A model generated the notes under the pieces. It saw nothing but the letters and a program-made list of their open reading frames with translations. It made no database searches and was not told where the DNA came from. Shown piece by piece: positions 1 to 6,383 of a stretch of 10,699 nt of DNA. A program made the translations under genes and the position numbers. Origin of the DNA: Actinomycetes bacterium (GTDB taxonomy: Bacteria; Actinomycetota; Acidimicrobiia; Acidimicrobiales; Acidimicrobiaceae); the NCBI GenBank assembly GCA_021792075.1, contig JAJYVK010000027.1, forward strand, positions 1 through 10,699. The letters run 5' to 3'. Each line of letters starts with the position of its first letter. Positions within the stretch are counted from its first letter, which is position 1.

Positions 1-55
1 CGATTTCGTACACGATCAAGGCGCCGCGATTAGGAAAAATGCCCAAACGAGATAG
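1..55 (+). CDS. hemE: C-terminal end of probable uroporphyrinogen decarboxylase (partial)
   Basis: An open frame enters from the left edge (first full codon at base 2) and stops at TAG 53-55, reading DFVHDQGAAIRKNAQTR. Only 17 residues are visible, so identity rests on two weak arguments. The first is that the tail has the look of the final helix of uroporphyrinogen decarboxylases (...FVH...). The second is that hemE commonly lies directly upstream of hemY in actinobacteria. The stop is 15 bp before the hemY start, and the hemY ribosome binding site sits in that gap, which suggests co-transcription. If correct, the enzyme converts uroporphyrinogen III to coproporphyrinogen III, the substrate of the next gene product in the coproporphyrin-dependent route. 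It could be another gene's tail. Confidence 0.45.
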   Translation, partial: DFVHDQGAAIRKNAQTR

Positions 56-70
56 CAGCTTAGGAGAGCA

Positions 71-1450
71 GTGACGCAGGTTGTCGTGATAGGAGGCGGG
101 ATATCGGGGCTGGCTTCGGCCTACTTTCTCTCCGAGAGTATTGATCCAGCGGAGATCACCGTCCTCGAGGCAGAGGAGAGTCTCGGAGGGACGATCAAAG
201 GCCTGAAATTCGGGGATCGTGTCGTCGAAACCGGACCGGACTCGTTCATAACAAGAAATCCTTCCGCTCTTGATCTTGCGGCAGCACTTAATCTGTCGGA
301 CAGGCTGGTCTCGCCCGCGACGAGTTCAGCGTTCATCTACGCTCGTTCAAGACTGCATCCCATCCCGGCGGGCACCGTCTTTGGCGCGCCAAGTGACTTC
401 AAGAAGTTCTCGGGGAACTCCCTCATATCGAGGACGGGGCAGCTCAGGGCGGCATTGGAGCCTTTCTTGCCCCGAGCAAGGATCGAAGGCGACACGACCG
501 TGGGCTCATTTGCTCGGAAAAGATGGGGCAAAGAGGTTTCCGATCTTCTCATCGAGCCGCTAGTCGGTGGAATACACGCCGGAACCACCTATCAGCTTTC
601 ATTGGCGCTATGCGCGCCTCAGTACCTGAAGTCCGCGCAAGATTTTAGGTCAGTCTCGGTAGGACTCAAGGCTCAGACAGCCAACTACACACCCAGTGGA
701 CATCCGGCCTTCTACTCCTTCTCTGGCGGCCTCTCCGACCTTGTCGAGGGCCTGGCTGAGCTTCTCCGAAACCGGGCGGTGCAGATTCTGACAAATTGCG
801 AATCAGTCGAGATCAGCCAGCTCCCAGACGGCTATAGGGTCACCACAAAGGACAGAGCACTCGACGTAGAGGGCGTAATATGTGCTACGCCGTCCTATGT
901 CAGCGCAAAGCTTCTGCAACCGGTCAGTGCGGGTGCAGCAGAGCTTCTGAGATCTATCGACTACGCCTCGCCTATCATGACTTTGCTCTCATACGACGAC
1001 GACGCGTTCCCCGAGCCTTTACACGGATCTGGGGTCCTGGTGCCTCGTCCAAACAGGACTCTGACGACAGCTGTTACCTTCGCCACAAACAAATGGCCCC
1101 AATGGAAGAGCGACGGAGAGACGATCCTGCGAGTCTCGGCGGGACGCATTGGCGACAATCGAGCCTGGGAGTTCAGCGATGAGGCACTGGTTGCAGACCT
1201 CGAAGCCGAGATCAAAAAGATCACCGGCGTGAAATCACGGTCGGCCAGACATAACGTCTCAAGATGGCGCAACAGGATCCCGCAGTTCAAACCCTTTCAC
1301 AACCAGCTGACACAGAGAATCAGGGAGAAGCTCCCGGCCGGGATAGAGCTTGCCGGGGCACCTTTTTTGGGTGTCGGAATACCCGCATGCATATCAAGCG
1401 GCCGAACGGCGGCAGAGCGCCTATCCAAAGCTCTGGCTAAGCCTCGCTGA
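71..1450 (+). CDS. hemY: Protoporphyrinogen/coproporphyrinogen III oxidase, HemY type
   Basis: This is an FAD enzyme of haem synthesis. In actinobacteria this family (also called CgoX) usually oxidises coproporphyrinogen III to coproporphyrin III with oxygen. The 459 residues match the family length. The N-terminal dinucleotide-binding fold is clear: GGGISG at 8-13 and the ribose-binding acidic end of strand 2 in VLEAEESLGG at 31-40. The family signature ETGPDSF follows at 53-59. Mid-protein LIEPLVGGIHAG (160-171) and SFSGGLSDLVEGL (216-228) are typical. The C-terminal FAD motif LAGAPFLGVGIPACISSG (427-444) is intact. The start is GTG, preceded by AGGAGAG (62-68) at short spacing, and no alternative start precedes the FAD motif. 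It probably forms an operon with the upstream hemE-like tail. The haem gene hemQ/chdC, which often follows hemY, is not here. The 3' end overlaps the convergent cobT by 14 bp. Confidence 0.95.
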   Translation: MTQVVVIGGGISGLASAYFLSESIDPAEITVLEAEESLGGTIKGLKFGDRVVETGPDSFITRNPSALDLAAALNLSDRLVSPATSSAFIYARSRLHPIPAGTVFGAPSDFKKFSGNSLISRTGQLRAALEPFLPRARIEGDTTVGSFARKRWGKEVSDLLIEPLVGGIHAGTTYQLSLALCAPQYLKSAQDFRSVSVGLKAQTANYTPSGHPAFYSFSGGLSDLVEGLAELLRNRAVQILTNCESVEISQLPDGYRVTTKDRALDVEGVICATPSYVSAKLLQPVSAGAAELLRSIDYASPIMTLLSYDDDAFPEPLHGSGVLVPRPNRTLTTAVTFATNKWPQWKSDGETILRVSAGRIGDNRAWEFSDEALVADLEAEIKKITGVKSRSARHNVSRWRNRIPQFKPFHNQLTQRIREKLPAGIELAGAPFLGVGIPACISSGRTAAERLSKALAKPR

Positions 1451-2492
1451 CACCGGCAGAATCGAAGGTCGCCATCTCCACTAGTGTCCTGACCGCAGAT
1501 TGGATGATCGGAACGCTGAGGCAGCCTCCCGTCCCCTCTCCCAGGCGGAGATCAAGGACCAAGACCGGCTTGAGACCAATATAATCCAAAGCCTTTTGGG
1601 CTCCTGGCTCCTGAGAAAGGTGCCCGGCAAAGAGGTAGTCCGTTGCGTTGCGAGTGAGTTGATGGCCTACTACAGCAGCAGCGTCCGCTATTACACCATC
1701 GAGCACCACCGGCACGCGTCGTAAGGCTCCAGCGAGGATTAGGCCGACCATCCCGGCGATCTCGAGGCCCCCAATGGATGCGAGAATCTCCAGAGGATCT
1801 GAAAGGCCGTCACCTTGGAGACGCGAATGGGCGGCCTTGATTGCCTTGATCTTCACGACCATGTGATCATCGTCTATTCCCGTCCCCCGGCCTGTAGTGT
1901 CTTCGACATCGGAGTTGGTGAACCATGAGATCAGAGCTGCAGAGGGAGTGGTGTTCCCGATACCCATGTCCCCTATCACCAACAGGTCGCACCCCTCATC
2001 GATGACATCATTAGCCACATCAAAACCAGCTTGAACCGCGTCCTCCGCATTTTTGAGCGTCATAGCGGGCCGCCTTGCAAGATTGTCGGTGCCCGGACGG
2101 ATCTTCTTGTCTATCACCCCGGCATATCGAGAGGTATCACCTGCCACACCGATATCTATCACAGAGACCTTGGCACCGATCTGCTTGGCTATTGCATTGA
2201 TCGCGGCCCCGCCACTTAGGAAGTTTGCCACCATTTGAGTTGTGACCTCCTGAGGCCAGGGCGTTATTCCCTCCTCCAAGACGCCATGGTCGGACGCAAA
2301 TACGCATACCACCGGAGAGGATGGCACCCTTGGTGGAAACTCCGGAGAAATCGAGCAAAATTGGTTTGCGATGACCTCCAGAAATCCGAGCGCACCGGCA
2401 GGCTTGGTAAGAACAGCCTGGCGCTCCACTGCTTTGTCATAGTTGACCTTCGAAGCCGGTTGGATCAAGCCGATCGCGTCTTTGAAATTCAC
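1437..2492 (-). CDS. cobT: Nicotinate-nucleotide--dimethylbenzimidazole phosphoribosyltransferase
   Basis: CobT transfers phosphoribose from nicotinate mononucleotide to 5,6-dimethylbenzimidazole, giving alpha-ribazole phosphate for the lower loop of cobalamin. The 351-residue length is the family norm. Visible motifs in order are KPAGALG (30-36), FASDHGVLEEGITPWPQEVT (65-84), FLSGGAAIN (91-99), GDMGIGNTTPSAAL (174-187), GRGTGID (201-207), GHLSQEPGA (290-298) and RLGEGTGG (316-323). By alignment memory, Glu319 in the last motif is the catalytic base (Glu317 in the Salmonella enzyme). The start is GTG with AGGAGAG at 2498-2504, five bases upstream. It lies 71 bp downstream of the GtrA-like gene on the same strand and may share its transcript. 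No other cobalamin genes (cobS, cobU, cobC) are in the window, so it appears solitary, as in lower-ligand remodelling or dispersed pathways. Its last codons overlap the end of hemY on the opposite strand. Confidence 0.96.
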   Translation of the reverse strand: MNFKDAIGLIQPASKVNYDKAVERQAVLTKPAGALGFLEVIANQFCSISPEFPPRVPSSPVVCVFASDHGVLEEGITPWPQEVTTQMVANFLSGGAAINAIAKQIGAKVSVIDIGVAGDTSRYAGVIDKKIRPGTDNLARRPAMTLKNAEDAVQAGFDVANDVIDEGCDLLVIGDMGIGNTTPSAALISWFTNSDVEDTTGRGTGIDDDHMVVKIKAIKAAHSRLQGDGLSDPLEILASIGGLEIAGMVGLILAGALRRVPVVLDGVIADAAAVVGHQLTRNATDYLFAGHLSQEPGAQKALDYIGLKPVLVLDLRLGEGTGGCLSVPIIQSAVRTLVEMATFDSAGVSEA

Positions 2493-2563
2493 TCTTACTC
2501 TCCTGACTACCTACGTGCCACAACAGCTCTCGCTGGGTATCTGCCAGGATAAACCCCGAAACA

Positions 2564-3064
2564 CTAGTCGAGCAAACTGACCAGGTCTGAGTCGCCTTTA
2601 TTCGCGAAAAGGACTTTATTGAAGATAACGAACTTGCCAATCCACAATACCCCGAAAGCTCCTATTGAAGCGGCATTGACGGCAACGGCAACCTGAATGT
2701 TCTCGAAATGGTGGGCTACCGCGAAGTGGTCTGCCGCAGAAACAGCCCATAGCGAGAGAATTAGACCCAGAAATGCCAAGCCCCAGAACGGGACTATCTC
2801 CTTGAACAGGTGCGACTTTCCGGTCTTCCCCCACGCCCAAGCTCTGTTCATGTAATAGGACGGAAGGGCGGATACTGCAACCGCCACGAAGTTCGAGGTG
2901 GTAGCTGACCAGAGATGAAGGACCCCGAAAGCAAGAAATAGTATCGCCTGAGAGATAACAACTGAAACCACTGAAGCAACCGTATATTTAAAGGCTTTCA
3001 GTGCAGTCTCTGAACGATCCAATCGAGTCAAAAGTGGCTGTGGGACCAATTTTCGCAAATGCAC
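2564..3064 (-). CDS. GtrA-family four-helix membrane protein
   Basis: This is a small integral membrane protein of the GtrA/DPMS family. Members are associated with cell-surface polysaccharide and are proposed to flip or present polyprenyl-linked sugars; here the role is only inferred. Counting from the chosen GTG (166 residues), four hydrophobic segments lie near 28-49, 53-72, 90-110 and 124-148. The family marks are NRAWAWGK (73-80) after helix 2 and GKFVIFNKVLF (143-153) after helix 4. The reading frame is open back to a GTG at 3158-3160, but that codon sits inside the gltA terminator hairpin and has no ribosome binding site, so it is rejected. Better starts are GTG 3062-3064 (GGTAGG nine bases upstream) or TTG 3056-3058, preceded by AAAGAGGTG. 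No glycosyltransferase gene adjoins it; cobT follows 71 bp downstream. Family assignment is firm, the start is uncertain by a few codons, and the function is open. Confidence 0.82.
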   Translation of the reverse strand: MHLRKLVPQPLLTRLDRSETALKAFKYTVASVVSVVISQAILFLAFGVLHLWSATTSNFVAVAVSALPSYYMNRAWAWGKTGKSHLFKEIVPFWGLAFLGLILSLWAVSAADHFAVAHHFENIQVAVAVNAASIGAFGVLWIGKFVIFNKVLFANKGDSDLVSLLD

Positions 3065-3091
3065 CTCTTTCAGCCTACCGCACTCGTCGTT

Positions 3092-3097
3092 TCTATA
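3092..3097 (-). promoter_or_regulatory. Possible -10 element for the GtrA-like gene
   Basis: Read on the minus strand, the gap between the gltA terminator and the GtrA-like start contains TATAGA, four of six matches to the -10 consensus. It lies about 27 bases before the proposed GTG start. The -35 position (TTTTAG with 17-bp spacing) is poor. Some promoter is expected here because the hairpin upstream should stop gltA transcripts. Confidence 0.25.
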
Positions 3098-3130
3098 GTC
3101 TCCACAACCCTCAACTAAAAGGAAACCCTC

Positions 3131-3183
3131 AAAAAACAACTTTGGCTTGGCCCACAACACACCGTGGCCAAACCAAAGTTTTT
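3131..3183 (-). terminator. Bidirectional rho-independent terminator after gltA
   Basis: The arms at 3138-3155 and 3164-3180 pair. There are eight base pairs from the base (AACTTTGG with CCAAAGTT), one C/A mismatch, six more pairs, then two pairs across a bulged C, closing a loop of about eight bases. On the minus strand the stem is followed by G and then six T (3136-3131), a classic terminator for gltA, whose stop is 17 bp upstream. On the plus strand the stem runs into five T (3179-3183), so it could also stop plus-strand antisense transcripts. It insulates gltA from the GtrA-like gene. Confidence 0.85.
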
Positions 3184-3196
3184 CAGTCGTTGCACT

Positions 3197-4471
3197 TTAG
3201 CGCTGATCAATCGGCATATATTTTCGCTCGGCTTCCCCGGTGTAAATCTGCCGAGGACGCACGATCTTCGAGTCCTGCTCCAATAGCTCCACATAGTGGG
3301 AGAGCCATCCAGAAACTCGAGGAATAGCGAACAAGACCGGAAACATCGCGATCGGGAACCCCATGGCCTGGTAGATCAGCCCTGAGTAGAAGTCGACATT
3401 CGGGTATAGCTTTCTGGAGACGAAGTAGTCATCGGAAAGCGCTACCTCTTCAAGCTTCAGAGCTATGTCAAGAAGTGGGTTCTTCCCAGTCACCTCGAAA
3501 ACATCGTATGCAACTTTCTTGATTATTCTCGCCCGCGGATCATAGTTTTTATACACCCTGTGGCCAAATCCCTGAAGCCTTTGTCCACCCTTGCCCTCTT
3601 TGACGCTCCTGATGAACGGCTCTACGTTCTCCAGCGAGCCAATCTCCGTCAACATCTTCACGACTGCCTCGTTGGCTCCACCATGACGCGGGCCGTACAG
3701 AGCAGCGCATGCGGCTGCCGTAGAAGAGTAGGGGTCGGAATGCGCCGAACCTGCGGTTCTCATCGCGGTCGTCGAACAGTTCTGCTCATGGTCAGCATGA
3801 AGAATGAACAAGATGTCAATAGCGCGAACAAGCACCGGGTCTGCTTCGAAATGTGGCTCAGCGATCTTCCACATCATCGAAAGAAAATTGGCAGGGAAGG
3901 AAAGCTCGTTGTCTGGATAGACGAAAGGCATACCGACTGAGAATCTGTGAGCAGCCGCCGCCAAGGTCGGCATTTTAGCTATCAGACGCACTATCTGCTT
4001 CTCTCTCACTTCTGGATCTGAGATCTGCTTTGCGTCCGCGTAAAAAGTTGACAGAGCAGCAACAGCCGACACCAGCATTCCCATGGGATGCGCATCGTAA
4101 TGGAAGCCATCAAGAAAACGCTTTCTTACATTCTCATGAATGAAAGTGTGGTGCGTGACATCACGAACCCACGCGTCATACTGCGTCGGGGTGGGCAACT
4201 CACCCTTTAGCAGAAGATAGGCCACCTCGAGGTAGGTGGAATCCTCTGCGAGCTGTTCAATTGGATAACCGCGATACCGCAGGATCCCTGCTTCACCATC
4301 GAGGTAGGTGATGGAACTCGAAGTCATTGCCGTTGAGGTGAGTCCTGGATCGTAAAACCAGATCCCCGGTAGCAGCTTTGACCATTCTGCTGAAGATACC
4401 CCATCGTTCACAATAGGAATCTCGATCGACTTGCCAGATCGATTATCCGTTATCGTAATGCTATCAGGCAC
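3197..4471 (-). CDS. gltA: Citrate synthase
   Basis: This enzyme condenses acetyl-CoA and oxaloacetate to citrate, the entry step of the TCA cycle. The 424 residues and internal motifs match the long, E. coli GltA-like (type II, typically hexameric) form rather than the shorter form of about 370-390 residues. The catalytic triad is visible: His263 in GPRHGGANEA, His304 in GFGHRVYKNYDPRA and Asp360 in NVDFYSG, at spacings close to those of the E. coli enzyme (264, 305, 362). LHADHEQNCST (224-234) is also canonical. The N-terminal stretch (about 1-50) corresponds to the beta-rich domain that carries allosteric NADH sites in proteobacterial homologues; whether it is NADH-sensitive here cannot be read from sequence. 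The start is GTG with AGGAAGG seven bases upstream. It is flanked by a 196-bp upstream gap and a strong terminator 17 bp downstream, so it is probably monocistronic. Confidence 0.97.
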   Translation of the reverse strand: MPDSITITDNRSGKSIEIPIVNDGVSSAEWSKLLPGIWFYDPGLTSTAMTSSSITYLDGEAGILRYRGYPIEQLAEDSTYLEVAYLLLKGELPTPTQYDAWVRDVTHHTFIHENVRKRFLDGFHYDAHPMGMLVSAVAALSTFYADAKQISDPEVREKQIVRLIAKMPTLAAAAHRFSVGMPFVYPDNELSFPANFLSMMWKIAEPHFEADPVLVRAIDILFILHADHEQNCSTTAMRTAGSAHSDPYSSTAAACAALYGPRHGGANEAVVKMLTEIGSLENVEPFIRSVKEGKGGQRLQGFGHRVYKNYDPRARIIKKVAYDVFEVTGKNPLLDIALKLEEVALSDDYFVSRKLYPNVDFYSGLIYQAMGFPIAMFPVLFAIPRVSGWLSHYVELLEQDSKIVRPRQIYTGEAERKYMPIDQR

Positions 4472-4667
4472 GATCCCGCCTTCCTAGGCTAAATCTCCGT
4501 TCCGCAAGGGCATATCACGCGCCTTACAGAATGCTTATTAAATCTGTGGCACCTTTATTGCCGCAGACAATGTTCGAATCTTAGAGGCACCTCGGCCAAA
4601 AAGTAAGAAACTCATTTGATTCCAATTTACAATAAATCAACTTCGTACTTCCAAACGCTTGCCTTAT
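4472..4667. other. Intergenic region upstream of gltA
   Basis: This AT-richer, 196-bp gap separates the GNAT gene's stop from the gltA start, both on the minus strand. It must hold the gltA promoter. The best minus-strand candidate I see is TTACTT, 17 bp, then TAAGAT (about 4572-4600), which is weak. No convincing terminator hairpin with a T-run follows the GNAT gene. No small reading frame with a ribosome binding site stands out. Confidence 0.4.
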
Positions 4668-5105
4668 TCAACTCCCATCAAATCGGTAGACATTCGTTTC
4701 ACGAACTACAAATCCTAGACCAACGTACAGCGAATTAGCTTCCACCCTTGAAGGCCTAGATGTCAAATCGACTGACTTGACACCTTTCAGTGCAGCCATC
4801 TCGATAGCTTTTTTGACGAGCAGCTTGCCAATCCCCCGGCCCCTCGCGCTCGAATCGACTATCACGTCTTCGATCCATGCCCGCAGGCCAGTGGGAATAG
4901 GGAATACAACCAGGGTAAGTGTTCCCACAATCCTTCCTGTCTCACTGTCTGCAGCAATCAAGAAGTTCACACACTCATTTGCAAGCAGCCTTGCAAGATC
5001 GTCGAACTGGAGCGGCCCCGCCGAACTGGAAAGCTGCGGAACCAGGTTATTGAGGGCGTCCAAGATGTCATGGGATGGGGCATCGACACGGCTGACTTCA
5101 ATCAA
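4668..5105 (-). CDS. GNAT-family N-acetyltransferase
   Basis: This is a 145-residue single-domain acetyltransferase that should use acetyl-CoA to acylate an amine; the substrate is unknown. The acetyl-CoA pyrophosphate-binding motif A is intact: EDVIVDSSARGRGIGKLLV (79-97), with the R/QxxGxG/A element at 88-93. The C-terminal half, DLTSRPSRVEANSLYVGLGF (113-132) followed by RETNVYRF (135-142), is the familiar motif B region, where the conserved Tyr (Tyr127) is the usual general acid. The only start options after the in-frame stop are TTG 5103-5105 or the following ATT, so TTG is chosen. A run of six G lies 11 bases upstream, a weak or distant ribosome binding site, so low translation is likely. 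It is divergent from the PAC2-family gene across 169 bp. Confidence 0.88.
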   Translation of the reverse strand: MIEVSRVDAPSHDILDALNNLVPQLSSSAGPLQFDDLARLLANECVNFLIAADSETGRIVGTLTLVVFPIPTGLRAWIEDVIVDSSARGRGIGKLLVKKAIEMAALKGVKSVDLTSRPSRVEANSLYVGLGFVVRETNVYRFDGS

Positions 5106-5239
5106 TTCTTGTCAAACCCCCCATGCATCTGACTCAATACGGGCCACCAAGTTCAATAATCTATCCCTAAATTCCCTCAGATGCCACGCACGACGACCAT
5201 GAAGTGAAAAAGGGGTTGGCCAAACCTGCGGAGCTAGAT

Positions 5240-5274
5240 TTCAATAGCGGCTTGAAACGCGGTATCCTGTAGAG
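5240..5274 (+). promoter_or_regulatory. Possible leaderless promoter of the PAC2-family gene
   Basis: TATCCT at 5263-5268 fits a -10 element (TANNNT). Exactly six bases separate it from the A of the ATG at 5275, the geometry seen when transcription begins at the start codon. A -35-like TTCAAT sits 17 bp upstream (5240-5245). No Shine-Dalgarno sequence precedes the ATG, which supports a leaderless transcript, as is common in actinobacteria. Confidence 0.42.
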
Positions 5275-6174
5275 ATGGAAGACTTAGTGTGGCTGGACTC
5301 GATACCGTCTGAGCTGCGCAGACCGATTCTCATCACTGCGTTCGCCGGATGGAATGATGCAGCCGAAGCTGCGACAATTGCGGTCGACTTTCTCAGGAAG
5401 AAGCTGCATGCGAAAGTCATAGCTGAGATCGATCCAGAGGAATTCTGCGACTTCACCGTTGTCAGGCCTCGGGTCATACTTCAAGACTCCATGATCAGAA
5501 AGATCAAATGGCCTCGAACCTCGATCTCAGTTGCGCACCTCGAGTACATCGACAGAGACCTGATATTTGTCAAGGGTCCAGAGCCGCAACTCAAATGGAA
5601 GAGATTCGCATCCACTCTTTTCGAATTAGCCGAAGACTTCGAAGTAGAGATGATCGTTTCGTTGGGAGCCCTTTTGGCCGACTACCCACATACTCGTCCG
5701 GTTCGCATTGCTGCGACCTCAAACAGCCCTGAAATGCTGGAAAGATACGGACTGATGCCCTCGGCCTACGAGGGGCCGACAGGAATAAACGGCGTTCTTG
5801 CGGCCTGGTTTGACAAGGGTGGAATCCCTGGGACATCGTTATGGGCGAACATTCCCCACTACGTAAATCAGACACCATCACCCAAGGGAGCGAAAGCGCT
5901 GGTCGAAAAGCTTCTTGAACTGCTGGACTTCAGGATCGACACGTTAGAGCTCGACATGGCTACTGTTGAATATGATCGCCAAATCGCATCAATAATCGAA
6001 AATGATGACGAAGCCAAAGCCTATATAGCCCAGTTGGAGGCTTCCCGCGATTTAGAGCAGATCGAAGCTGAAACAATCGATCCCTCTGCCTTTGAACAGC
6101 AGATCGAATCAGGAGCAATCGACTCGCTAACTGAGGAAGTGCAGTCCTTTTTGAGAAAACACAACAAAGACTGA
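5275..6174 (+). CDS. PAC2-family protein (proteasome-assembly-chaperone-2-like)
   Basis: This is a 299-residue protein of the PAC2 family, named after a eukaryotic/archaeal proteasome assembly chaperone; actinobacterial members are widespread but their role is not settled. Conserved blocks visible are AFAGWNDAAEAAT (22-34), DFTVVRPRV (59-67), GPEPQLKW (101-108), LGALLADYPHTRPV (130-143), YEGPTGI (165-171) and WANIPHYV (190-197). The last roughly 90 residues are charged and helical with NDDEAKAYIAQLE (243-255), typical of actinobacterial members, and an acidic tail follows. There is no signal peptide or membrane segment, so it is likely cytosolic. No proteasome genes are in the window, so the neighbourhood does not clarify the role. 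The start is the ATG at 5275, without a ribosome binding site but with a well-placed -10 element. The family call is firm; the function is unknown. Confidence 0.9.
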   Translation: MEDLVWLDSIPSELRRPILITAFAGWNDAAEAATIAVDFLRKKLHAKVIAEIDPEEFCDFTVVRPRVILQDSMIRKIKWPRTSISVAHLEYIDRDLIFVKGPEPQLKWKRFASTLFELAEDFEVEMIVSLGALLADYPHTRPVRIAATSNSPEMLERYGLMPSAYEGPTGINGVLAAWFDKGGIPGTSLWANIPHYVNQTPSPKGAKALVEKLLELLDFRIDTLELDMATVEYDRQIASIIENDDEAKAYIAQLEASRDLEQIEAETIDPSAFEQQIESGAIDSLTEEVQSFLRKHNKD

Positions 6175-6191
6175 CAGGATCTGCTGTCTTT
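6173..6191 (+). terminator. Weak candidate terminator after the PAC2-family gene
   Basis: A five-pair stem (GACAG 6173-6177 with CTGTC 6184-6188, six-base loop) overlaps the stop codon and is followed by only TTT. It is too short and the T-run too poor for confidence, but nothing better lies between this gene and the next. Confidence 0.2.
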
Positions 6192-6310
6192 CCGTTAGAA
6201 ACAAGCAACTCTGTGACCATTCCATCCCCACGTCTATCCTCTCGTTATGCATTGAGGCTTCACGAGACCTCGGTTCGATCAGCCCTTAGAAAGAGCCCAT
6301 TTGTGATCAT

Positions 6311-6336
6311 CAGATAAATAGTGGAAAATGTATCTG
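6311..6336 (+). promoter_or_regulatory. Inverted repeat, possible operator of the hydrolase-ligase operon
   Basis: CAGATA (6311-6316) and TATCTG (6331-6336) form perfect six-base arms separated by 14 bases, a centre-to-centre distance of 20 bases (about two helical turns). This is typical of sites for dimeric repressors. It lies about 50-70 bases upstream of the hydrolase start in an AT-rich stretch where a promoter is expected. A second short hairpin, TTCGG/CCGAA (6340-6358), follows. No regulator gene is adjacent. Six-base arms can arise by chance. Confidence 0.3.
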
Positions 6337-6383
6337 TCTTTCGGAGGTGTTGACCGAAGCGCATTGAAGTGAGGGGGCGGTTC

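Noticed and set aside
2493..2563. AGTCAGGAGA just upstream of cobT (minus strand) resembles the B12-box of cobalamin riboswitches.
   Set aside because: Only the first ten bases match, the gap is 71 bp, and I see no GCCACTG-like partner or room for the roughly 200-nt aptamer. The match is explained by the AGGAGAG ribosome binding site.
3065..3160. N-terminal extension of the GtrA-like protein from GTG 3160.
   Set aside because: The start lies in a terminator loop, lacks a ribosome binding site, and the extra residues do not resemble the family's N-terminus.
3560..3940. 126-codon plus-strand frame inside gltA.
   Set aside because: It is antisense to conserved citrate synthase catalytic motifs, with low-quality composition and no homology I can recognise.
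4777..5202. 141-codon plus-strand frame opposite the GNAT gene.
   Set aside because: It is antisense to a clear acetyltransferase, rich in Ser/Thr/Arg with no recognisable domain, and has no ribosome binding site. It is a coding shadow.
6369..6383. GTG start five codons upstream of the hydrolase ATG.
   Set aside because: Its bases overlap the strong GAGGGGG ribosome binding site that serves the ATG at 6384.
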